In this document: positions 1 to 5,293 of the stretch, piece by piece
Numbering within the stretch: the first letter of the stretch is position 1
Layout: each line of letters opens with the position of its first letter
From: Oscillospiraceae bacterium
GTDB lineage: Bacteria; Bacillota_A; Clostridia; Oscillospirales; Oscillospiraceae
Direction: 5' to 3'
NCBI GenBank assembly: GCA_017396725.1
Contig: JAFQLA010000222.1
Coordinates: 1-5,293 of the forward strand
DNA length: 5,293 bases
Made by a program: the position numbers and the translations under genes
Notes under the pieces: model-generated
What the model saw: the letters and a program-made list of their open reading frames with translations, nothing else
What the model was told of the DNA's origin: nothing
Database searches by the model: none

Positions 1-317
1 AAACTCCCATCGGTGAAGAGGAAGACTCCCACCTTGGCGACTTCATTCCCGACGAAGGCGCATCCGAACCCTCTGAGGCCGCATCCTTCACGCTGCTGAA
101 GGAACAGCTGGTGGATGTTCTCTCCACCCTGACTCCCCGCGAAGAAAAGGTACTTAAGCTGCGCTTCGGTATTGAAGACGGCCGCAGCCGCACGCTGGAA
201 GAAGTGGGCAAGGAATTCAACGTTACCCGCGAACGAATCCGCCAGATCGAAGCCAAGGCTCTGCGCAAGCTGCGTCATCCCAGCCGCAGCAAGAAGCTCA
301 AGGACTTCCTGAACTGA
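1..317 (+). CDS. rpoD: RNA polymerase primary sigma factor RpoD/SigA, C-terminal fragment (start outside window)
   Basis: This is the C-terminal end of the housekeeping sigma-70 factor, which directs RNA polymerase to -35/-10 promoters. The reading frame is open from base 3 to a TGA at 315-317, giving 104 visible residues; the gene begins left of the window. The first residues ([17 protein letters not shown]) are the end of region 3 and the region 3.2 linker characteristic of primary sigma factors. Region 4 follows: [15 protein letters not shown], then the helix-turn-helix of region 4.2 ([20 protein letters not shown]) that reads the -35 element, and the usual LRHPSRS tail ending in KDFLN. 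The internal GTG at 111 is in frame but is only a valine codon. All signature positions are intact, so alternative sigma factors (which diverge in region 4.2 and lack this ending) are unlikely. A hairpin terminator follows closely. Near certain as a family call. Confidence 0.96.
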   Translation, partial: TPIGEEEDSHLGDFIPDEGASEPSEAASFTLLKEQLVDVLSTLTPREEKVLKLRFGIEDGRSRTLEEVGKEFNVTRERIRQIEAKALRKLRHPSRSKKLKDFLN

Positions 318-329
318 TCCCATAACCAT

Positions 330-359
330 AAAGCAGCCGGGATTCCTCCCGGCTGCTTT
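330..359 (+). terminator. Intrinsic terminator after rpoD
   Basis: A perfect 12-bp inverted repeat, AAAGCAGCCGGG (330-341) and CCCGGCTGCTTT (348-359), encloses a 6-base loop 12 bases after the rpoD stop codon. The downstream tail (TTT then CCGTCTCCCC) is a poor U-tract, so termination may be incomplete and some read-through into the next gene is possible. No convincing promoter is visible between this hairpin and the start at 387, which makes read-through, or a promoter inside rpoD, a real question. Confidence 0.85.
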
Positions 360-371
360 CCGTCTCCCCCT

Positions 372-380
372 GAGAAAGGA
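372..380 (+). promoter_or_regulatory. Ribosome binding site of the alarmone synthetase gene
   Basis: GAGAAAGGA contains the Shine-Dalgarno core AAAGGA (375-380), 6 bases before the ATG at 387. Its spacing selects this ATG as the start. It lies only 12 bases after the rpoD terminator stem. Confidence 0.75.
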
Positions 381-386
381 TCCTTT

Positions 387-1178
387 ATGAACGACCATCA
401 TGCCGACCGCCTCTTTTCCGAAAGTGTTGAGCAGCAGCTGAAAAGCGAGTTGCTGACCCTTTCCTACAGCAGCGAATCCCCTGTTACCGCGCAGGCGGAG
501 AAAATGATCAATTTCCTCTCCGAATATAAAGAACTGCGCACCATTTATCTTTGCGCGCTGAAAGAAATGCAGACCAAGTTCGATGTGCTCAACACCGAAT
601 TCAGCGTGCTTTACAGCAGAAATCCCATTTCCGCCATTCACACCCGCCTCAAAAGCAACTCCAGTATCATCGAAAAAATGAACCGCAAAAAGATCCCTTT
701 CTCGCTGGATAATCTTCTGCACGAGATCAACGATGTAGCCGGTGTGCGGGTGATCTGCTCCTACATCGATGATATTTACGCCCTTTCCGACATGCTCACC
801 CAGCAGGACGATGTGACACTTCTTGCGAAGAAAGACTACATCGTTAACCCCAAGCCCAACGGTTACCGCAGCCTGCACCTGGTTGTCAGCATCCCCGTCT
901 TTTTTGCCAACGAGAAAAAGGATGTGAAAGTGGAAGTCCAGATCCGCACCATCGCCATGGACTTTTGGGCAAGCCTTGAGCACCAGATCAAATACAAGAA
1001 GAACATTCCCAATGAATCGGAAGTTATAGAAGAACTGAAAAACTGCGCCAGCGACATCTGCGAGCTGGATCAGCGCATGCTGAACATCCGCAAAAAGCTG
1101 GAAGAAGGCACAGAAGATGACCCCAAGACGCCCCTTCTCTACCAGCGCTCCGTCAATCTGGACATTCCCCTTATGTAA
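387..1178 (+). CDS. Small alarmone synthetase, RelA/SpoT-domain (p)ppGpp synthetase (RelP/RelQ type)
   Basis: Predicted cytosolic GTP/GDP pyrophosphokinase that transfers pyrophosphate from ATP to the 3' position of GTP or GDP, making (p)ppGpp, the stringent-response alarmone. The 263-aa protein carries a single RelA/SpoT synthetase domain, about residues 45-205. Visible motifs are HTRLK..SIIEKM (85-98, ATP-binding side), NDVAGVRVIC (115-124) with the presumed Mg-binding Asp116, KPNGYRSLHLVV (156-167, G-loop region) and VEVQIRTIAMDFWASLEHQ (182-200) with the presumed catalytic Glu183. From memory, the 67-residue Asp-Glu spacing equals that of B. subtilis YjbM/SAS1 (D72, E139). A C-terminal helical tail (210-240) resembles the RelQ oligomerisation helices. 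There is no HD hydrolase, TGS or ACT domain, so it should only synthesise. About 40 N-terminal residues are extra compared with the ~211-aa YjbM. The next gene starts 21 bases later. I cannot assign RelP versus RelQ, so no symbol is given. Confidence 0.93.
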   Translation: MNDHHADRLFSESVEQQLKSELLTLSYSSESPVTAQAEKMINFLSEYKELRTIYLCALKEMQTKFDVLNTEFSVLYSRNPISAIHTRLKSNSSIIEKMNRKKIPFSLDNLLHEINDVAGVRVICSYIDDIYALSDMLTQQDDVTLLAKKDYIVNPKPNGYRSLHLVVSIPVFFANEKKDVKVEVQIRTIAMDFWASLEHQIKYKKNIPNESEVIEELKNCASDICELDQRMLNIRKKLEEGTEDDPKTPLLYQRSVNLDIPLM

Positions 1179-1187
1179 GAAACAGAC

Positions 1188-1194
1188 AAAGGTG
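1188..1194 (+). promoter_or_regulatory. Ribosome binding site of the GTPase-nuclease fusion gene
   Basis: AAAGGTG lies 5 bases before the ATG at 1200, inside the 21-base gap after the synthetase stop codon. It fixes the start, which also places the P-loop (residues 10-18) at the distance from the N-terminus expected for TetM-type proteins. The short gap supports co-transcription of the two genes. Confidence 0.7.
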
Positions 1195-1199
1195 TTGAC

Positions 1200-3815
1200 A
1201 TGAAAAAACTTGTGATCGGCATCCTCGCCCATGTGGACGCCGGAAAAACCACCCTTTCCGCAGGGCTTTTATATGTGAGCGGCGCTTTGAGAAAGCCGGG
1301 CCGCGTGGATCATGGCAGCGCCTTTTTGGATCATTACGCGCTGGAACGCCAGCGCGGTATCACCATTTTCGCAAAGCAGGCCCGCTTCACTTCCCCCACC
1401 GCGGAGTTCACCTTGCTGGATACCCCCGGGCATGTGGACTTTTCCACCGAGATGGAGCGCACGCTGCAGGTTCTGGACTATGCGGTGCTTCTCATCAGCG
1501 GGACTGACGGCGTCCAGAGCCACACCCGCACTCTGTGGCGCCTTCTCAAACGCTACGAAGTGCCTACCTTCCTTTTTATCAACAAAATGGATCTGGCGGG
1601 CACCGACCGCGGCGCCATCCTCGCCCAGCTCCAGCAAATACTGGGAGACGGCTTCGTGGATTTCGACGCGCCGGATCGCGAGGAAGCCATCGCCATGTGC
1701 GGCGAGACCGCCATGGAAGAATATCTCCAAAACGGCGCCGTGGAAGCCGATACCGTTGCCGGGCTTATCCAAAGCCGGGCCCTTTTCCCCTGCTTTTTCG
1801 GCTCCGCTCTCAAGTTCGACGGTGTGGAAGAATTCTTCTCCGCGCTTGACGGCTATACCCGCATGCCGTCGTACACCGGCGACTTTGGCGCGCGGGTTTT
1901 CAAAATCAGCCGCGACACACAGGGCAACCGCCTCACCTGGCTGAAGGTCACCGGCGGCATGCTGAAGGCCAAAACTTTGCTCTCCGGCGGCAAAGACAAC
2001 AGCGCGTGGGAAGAAAAAGCCGATCAGCTGCGGCTCTATTCCGGCGAGAAATACCAGATGGCAGATGCGGTATCCGCCGGCGCAGTGGTTGCCGTAACCG
2101 GTCTTAGCCATACCCGCCCCGGAGATACCCTCGGCGCGCAGGCGCCCGCCATGGAGCCGCTGCTGGAGCCCGTTTTGAATTACCGCCTTCTCCTTCCTCC
2201 CGATGCCTCCCCTCACACCGTGCTTCCCAAGCTGCGGGAACTGGAGGAAGAAGACCCCATGCTCCGCATCCTTTGGGACGCGCAGCATCAGGAGATCCAC
2301 CTGCAGCTCATGGGCCAGATCCAGCTGGAAGTGCTGCGGGAGCTGCTGCGCGAGCGCTTCGGTCTCAATGCGGAGTTTGACGCGGGCAGCATCGTCTATA
2401 AAGAAACCGTGGCCAACACCGTGGAAGGCATTGGCCATTTTGAGCCATTGCGCCATTACGCCGAAGTTCATCTTCTCATAGAGCCTCTTCCCCGGGGCAG
2501 CGGCGTGCAGCTTGCCTCCGCGTGCTCCACGGATGAGCTGGATCTCAATTGGCAGCGGTTGATCTTCACCCACCTTACCGAGCGGGAGCATCCCGGCGTT
2601 CTTACCGGCTCTGCCCTTACCGATGTGAAGATCACCCTTCTTGCCGGCCGCGCCCATGTAAAGCACACCGAAGGCGGCGACTTCCGTCAGGCTACCTACC
2701 GCGCCGTCCGTCAGGGTCTGATGCAGGCGGAGAGCATCCTGCTGGAACCCTATTACGATTTTGTTCTGGAGCTGCCCCATGATTGTGTAGGCCGCGCCAT
2801 GACTGACCTGCAGACCATGGGCGGCACTGTGGAAGGCCCCGAGCTTTTAGGGGACACCTCCGTTCTCACAGGCTATGCCCCCGTCTCCTCCCTTCGCAAC
2901 TATTGGCAGGAGGTCACCGCCTACACCCGCGGCCGGGGCCGTCTCAGCTGCACCGTGCGGGGCTATGAACCTCACCATGCGCAGGAAGACGCTGTGGCGG
3001 AATCCCTCTACGACGCCGAGCGTGACACGGAAAATCCTGCCGACAGTGTTTTCTGCTCTCACGGCAGCGGCAATATCGTCAAATGGAATGAAGTGGCGCA
3101 GCATGCCCACATCCCGCCCCTTCTGAAAGAAGAAAAGCCCCGGGAAGAAACCGCTCCCGCCTCTTATCGCAGGCGCGCCGCGGCAGGCACCTTTGAAGAC
3201 GACAAGGAGCTGCGGGCTATTTTCGAGCAAACCTACGGCAAGGTGGAACGCCGCGCCTTTGAATCGCCCCGCGCCCCCCGCCGCACCACACTGGATGAGA
3301 GCCGCTACAATATAGAAAAGCAGCACCTTGGCCCCGAATACCTGCTGGTGGACGGCTATAACATCATCTTCGCCTGGGATGATCTCAAGAAGATCGCGCT
3401 GGAGGATATCGCTACCGCCCGCTCCCTCCTCATTGAGATCCTTGCAAACTATCAGGGCTTTCGCAAGTGCATCGTCATCGCGGTATTTGACGCCTACAAG
3501 GTAAAAGGCAATCCCGGCAGCGTGGAAACCGTCAACGGCGTCCATGTGGTCTACACCAAGGAAGCCGAAACCGCTGACTCCTACATCGAAAAGGCCACCT
3601 ATGACCTTGGCCGCAACCACCGCGTGCGTGTAGCCACTTCCGACGGACTGGAGCAGCTTATCATCCTCGGCCATGGCGCCACCCGTGTTTCTGCCCGTCT
3701 TTTCCGCGAAGAAGTAGAGGAGGCACACTGTCAGATCAAAGAACTGCTCTACCGCCACAACCTCAAAAAGCCGGGTGAAAACGCCTTGCGCCACACCGCC
3801 CGCATCAAAGAATAA
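1200..3815 (+). CDS. EF-G/TetM-like ribosomal GTPase fused to a C-terminal Rae1/YacP-like NYN nuclease domain
   Basis: An 871-aa two-part protein. Residues 1 to ~590 form a translational GTPase of the ribosomal protection/EF-G class. G1 is AHVDAGKTT (10-18), G2 is RGIT (52-55), G3 is DTPGH (74-78) with the catalytic His78, G4 is NKMD (128-131) and G5 is GSAL (201-204). Domain II is about 228-315, III 325-400, IV 401-515 (ending LLEPYYDF) and V 516-590. TetM itself is ~639 aa. The domain IV loop at 483-496 (GRAHVKHTEGGDFR) does not match TetM's YYSPVST loop, so tetracycline resistance should not be assumed. A linker (591-710) holds a Cys/His-containing block (SVFCSHGSG, 616-624) and a charged helix. 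Residues ~712-850 are a NYN/PIN-like domain similar to B. subtilis YacP/Rae1, an A-site mRNA endonuclease: LLVDGYNII (Asp718), VFDAYKVKG (Asp764), KEAETADSYIEK (Asp793) and VATSDGLEQ (Asp815), with all acidic positions present. One uninterrupted frame ends in TAA at 3813-3815. Databases may label it TetM-family; its substrate is unknown. I infer a ribosome-targeted mRNA-cleaving factor. Confidence 0.92.
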   Translation: MKKLVIGILAHVDAGKTTLSAGLLYVSGALRKPGRVDHGSAFLDHYALERQRGITIFAKQARFTSPTAEFTLLDTPGHVDFSTEMERTLQVLDYAVLLISGTDGVQSHTRTLWRLLKRYEVPTFLFINKMDLAGTDRGAILAQLQQILGDGFVDFDAPDREEAIAMCGETAMEEYLQNGAVEADTVAGLIQSRALFPCFFGSALKFDGVEEFFSALDGYTRMPSYTGDFGARVFKISRDTQGNRLTWLKVTGGMLKAKTLLSGGKDNSAWEEKADQLRLYSGEKYQMADAVSAGAVVAVTGLSHTRPGDTLGAQAPAMEPLLEPVLNYRLLLPPDASPHTVLPKLRELEEEDPMLRILWDAQHQEIHLQLMGQIQLEVLRELLRERFGLNAEFDAGSIVYKETVANTVEGIGHFEPLRHYAEVHLLIEPLPRGSGVQLASACSTDELDLNWQRLIFTHLTEREHPGVLTGSALTDVKITLLAGRAHVKHTEGGDFRQATYRAVRQGLMQAESILLEPYYDFVLELPHDCVGRAMTDLQTMGGTVEGPELLGDTSVLTGYAPVSSLRNYWQEVTAYTRGRGRLSCTVRGYEPHHAQEDAVAESLYDAERDTENPADSVFCSHGSGNIVKWNEVAQHAHIPPLLKEEKPREETAPASYRRRAAAGTFEDDKELRAIFEQTYGKVERRAFESPRAPRRTTLDESRYNIEKQHLGPEYLLVDGYNIIFAWDDLKKIALEDIATARSLLIEILANYQGFRKCIVIAVFDAYKVKGNPGSVETVNGVHVVYTKEAETADSYIEKATYDLGRNHRVRVATSDGLEQLIILGHGATRVSARLFREEVEEAHCQIKELLYRHNLKKPGENALRHTARIKE

Positions 3816-3850
3816 AAAAGAAGCATCCTTGCGGATGCTTCTTTTTTATT
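3811..3850. terminator. Bidirectional intrinsic terminator between convergent genes
   Basis: A perfect 18-bp inverted repeat (3811-3828 with 3833-3850) has a TTGC loop. The GC-containing core GAAGCATCC/GGATGCTTC is flanked by an A-run on the left and a T-run (3842-3847) on the right, so the transcript from either strand ends in a hairpin followed by U residues. The left arm contains the TAA stop of the GTPase-nuclease gene (3813-3815), and its last base, 3850, is the first base of the antiparallel TGA stop (3850-3852) of the small Cys protein. One element therefore serves both operons. Confidence 0.93.
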
Positions 3851-4059
3851 CAGATAGAGAAATCCTCTTCCTTCAGCCGGCTGGTATCCAGATCGGCAGG
3901 ACGGGGCGGCGTGCGCTTCAAAGGATCGTACTTAAAGGCGCGGCAATGGTTCTCCACAGCCACGATCCCCTTCTTCAAGCAGGCGACTTCCCTCTCGTTA
4001 ATCTGGTTTCCCTTGGCGCAATAGGCGCAGCGGGGCTCGATATTCTTGCGGAACAACAC
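3850..4059 (-). CDS. Small four-cysteine protein of unknown function, downstream of clpC
   Basis: A 69-aa protein with no function I can name. It starts at a GTG (4057-4059), chosen because a strong GGGAGGG ribosome binding site sits 7 bases upstream; a TTG one codon later is a less well placed alternative. Four cysteines (C11, C14, C27, C39), with a CAYC pair near the N-terminus and a HCRAF motif at 38-42, look like a possible small zinc site (inference). The second half is basic and proline-rich (YDPLKRTPPRP, 44-54) and then acidic (LKEEDFSI end), without a signal peptide or membrane segment. The well-formed motifs and the ordered start suggest a real gene, and I recall similar short proteins with the YDPLKRTPP block in Clostridia, but cannot verify that here. 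It follows the clpC stop by 15 bases, so the two are probably co-transcribed. McsA, the usual zinc-finger partner of ClpC, is larger and has more CxxC motifs, so this is not McsA. Confidence 0.85.
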   Translation of the reverse strand: MLFRKNIEPRCAYCAKGNQINEREVACLKKGIVAVENHCRAFKYDPLKRTPPRPADLDTSRLKEEDFSI

Positions 4060-4066
4060 GAAAGTT

Positions 4067-4073
4067 CCCTCCC
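4067..4073 (-). promoter_or_regulatory. Strong ribosome binding site of the small Cys protein gene
   Basis: Read on the minus strand, AAAGGGAGGG runs from 4076 to 4067, with the near-consensus core GGGAGGG 7 bases before the GTG start. Its upstream A-run is part of the clpC-like TAA stop codon (4075-4077), so ribosomes ending clpC arrive directly on this site. Translational coupling is plausible, and the strong site may offset the GTG start. Confidence 0.75.
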
Positions 4074-4074
4074 T

Positions 4075-5293
4075 TTACAGTGTTTGCAGCACAATCTTTT
4101 CATCCTGCACGGTAGCGGAAATGTGGGTAATGGGGTTTTCAAAGCTGTCAATAATGCGGCCGGCCATCTCGTCTTCCAGTTCCTTCTGAATGGTGCGGCG
4201 CAGATTGCGGGCGCCATAGGTGAGAGAATAGGATTTATGGGTGAGATATTCCACCAGCGCATCGTCATAAACAAAGGTAAAGCCCTTGTCGGCAAGAGAC
4301 GCCTTGAGTTCCTCCAGCATGATGCGGGCGATATCGCAGAAGTGCTCTTCGGTGAGGCGGTTGAAGTACACGATCTCATCCACACGGTTGATGAATTCGG
4401 GACGGAGGAAATCATTAAGGGACTTCAGCGCCCGCTCCTTGCCCTGCTCGTTGAGAGTGCGGTTGAAACCGACGCTTCCCTCCTTCTTGTCGCTGCCGGC
4501 GTTAGAGGTCATAACGATCACGGTATTTTCAAAATTCACACGGCGGCCATGGGCGTCGGTGATCTGACCGTCATCGAGAATCTGCAGCAGCACATTAAGC
4601 ACATCGGGATGGGCCTTTTCGATCTCGTCAAAGAGGATCACGGCGTAAGGCTTGCGGCGGATCTTTTCCGTCAGCTGGCCTGCTTCATCGTAGCCCACAT
4701 AGCCGGGAGGCGAACCGATGATACGGGAAACAGAGTGCTTCTCCATAAATTCCGACATATCCAGACGGATCAGCGCATCGGGCGTATTGAACATATCCTC
4801 GGCAAGGCGCTTGACCAGTTCCGTCTTACCCACACCGGTGGAACCCACAAAGATAAAGCTCACCGGCTTATGCTTGGGAGAAATACCCACACGGTTGCGG
4901 CGGATAGCGGCGGAAACCGCGCTGACCGCCTCATCCTGACCGATGATATGGCTCTTGAGCCGCTTTTCCAGTTCGGAGAGCTGCTTGAATTCCGTCTCGC
5001 GGATCTTGCTGGCGGGGATCTTGGTCCAAAGCTCGATAACACGGGCAATATTGTCCATGCTCAATTCGGGCACACCGTTGGCGCGGAGCAGATCCAGTTC
5101 CCCCGCAAGCTGCATTTCACGGCTGCGAAGCTCTGCAAGGCGCTCATAATTGGGGTTTTCCGCATCGCCTTCAATGAGCTCACGCTCCTTGGCGTAATCG
5201 GAAAGCTCCCGTTCGATCTCCATGACGCGGTTGATCTCGGCATTGTGGAGATTCATATCGGAGCAGGCCTCATCGATGAGGTCGATGGCCTTA
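4075..5293 (-). CDS. clpC: ClpC-like Hsp100 ATPase, ATP-binding subunit of Clp protease (N-terminal part outside window)
   Basis: The C-terminal 405 residues of a two-ring AAA+ unfoldase that feeds substrates to ClpP; the gene starts right of the window. The visible part opens with KAIDLIDEA, the end of the first AAA domain. A helical middle region follows, with coiled-coil-like heptads (EIERELSDYAKERELIE) and a UVR-like segment (NYERLAELRSREMQLAGEL), close in length to the ClpC M-domain. The second AAA domain is complete: Walker A GSTGVGKT (4822-4845), pore loop GSPPGYVGYD, Walker B VILFDEIEK, sensor 1 MTSNAG, arginine finger RPEFINRVDE and sensor 2 YGARNLRR. A VGF tripeptide (4465-4473) is the ClpP-docking loop, which argues against the ClpP-independent ClpB. 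ClpE remains possible because its distinguishing N-terminal zinc finger is out of view. The ATG at 5254-5256 is an internal methionine, since the frame stays open to the edge. No ctsR, mcsA or mcsB is visible here. The small Cys protein gene follows 15 bases downstream. Confidence 0.94.
   Translation of the reverse strand, partial: KAIDLIDEACSDMNLHNAEINRVMEIERELSDYAKERELIEGDAENPNYERLAELRSREMQLAGELDLLRANGVPELSMDNIARVIELWTKIPASKIRETEFKQLSELEKRLKSHIIGQDEAVSAVSAAIRRNRVGISPKHKPVSFIFVGSTGVGKTELVKRLAEDMFNTPDALIRLDMSEFMEKHSVSRIIGSPPGYVGYDEAGQLTEKIRRKPYAVILFDEIEKAHPDVLNVLLQILDDGQITDAHGRRVNFENTVIVMTSNAGSDKKEGSVGFNRTLNEQGKERALKSLNDFLRPEFINRVDEIVYFNRLTEEHFCDIARIMLEELKASLADKGFTFVYDDALVEYLTHKSYSLTYGARNLRRTIQKELEDEMAGRIIDSFENPITHISATVQDEKIVLQTL

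Noticed and set aside
321..331. CATAAC/CATAAA as a possible -10 element for the synthetase operon
   Set aside because: No matching -35 hexamer at suitable spacing, and it would place the start site inside the terminator stem.
1195..1200. TTGACA, a perfect -35 hexamer just before the GTPase start codon
   Set aside because: It overlaps the start codon, and no -10 hexamer lies about 17 bases downstream (the region near 1218 is CGGCATC-like). It is most likely chance next to the ribosome binding site.
1269..2780. 503-codon open frame on the minus strand opposite the GTPase gene
   Set aside because: It is antisense to a clearly conserved GTPase and its translation shows no recognisable family motifs, with unusual composition (many His, Gly, Ala). 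GC-rich codon use in the real gene explains the lack of stops.
2847..3794. 315-codon open frame on the minus strand opposite domain V and the nuclease domain
   Set aside because: Same reasoning: it mirrors the conserved NYN-encoding frame and has no ribosome binding site or motif of its own that I can support.
1200..3815. Acquired tetracycline resistance gene of the tet(M)/tet(W) type
   Set aside because: The YYSPVST loop is absent, a nuclease domain is appended, and there are no mobile-element flanks; the location between rpoD and clpC genes suggests a core chromosomal gene.
4075..5293. ClpB disaggregase
   Set aside because: The VGF ClpP-docking tripeptide is present and the middle region is short, both as in ClpC/ClpE and unlike the long ClpB middle domain.

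Overview
The window looks like ordinary chromosomal DNA from a fairly GC-rich, low-redundancy Bacillota (Firmicutes) genome, most likely a gut-type Clostridia member. The evidence is a Firmicutes-style primary sigma factor tail, a RelP/RelQ-type small alarmone synthetase, strong AGGAGG-like ribosome binding sites, a ClpP-binding Hsp100 ATPase of the ClpC kind, and a small Cys-rich protein of a type I associate with Clostridia. No transposase, integrase, tRNA, CRISPR array or other mobile signature is visible, and flanking genes are housekeeping genes.

Layout. (1) 1-317, + strand: the last 104 residues of the primary sigma factor RpoD/SigA, closed by a 12-bp hairpin terminator (330-359). (2) 387-3815, + strand: a two-gene unit with a 21-base gap. 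The first gene encodes a 263-aa hydrolase-free (p)ppGpp synthetase. The second encodes an 871-aa fusion of an EF-G/TetM-like ribosomal GTPase with a C-terminal NYN/PIN nuclease domain that closely resembles Bacillus YacP/Rae1. (3) 3811-3850: a perfect 18-bp inverted repeat with a 4-base loop that overlaps the stop codons of two convergent genes and should terminate transcription both ways. (4) 3850-5293, - strand: a clpC-like gene (its start lies beyond the right edge) followed 15 bases later by a 69-aa four-cysteine protein. There is no gene-free stretch over 300 bases; the longest gap is 318-386.

The most interesting item is the GTPase-nuclease fusion. Domains I-V match ribosomal protection proteins and EF-G, but the domain IV loop that displaces tetracycline in TetM is replaced, so a simple tetracycline-resistance label is doubtful. 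The attached nuclease belongs to the family of Rae1, which in B. subtilis cleaves mRNA in the ribosomal A site. Together with the adjacent alarmone synthetase, this suggests (inference) a chromosomal ribosome-stress or ribosome-rescue module: a GTPase that docks on stalled or stressed ribosomes and brings an mRNA endonuclease with it. A nearby Clp ATPase is on the opposite strand and need not be part of this module.
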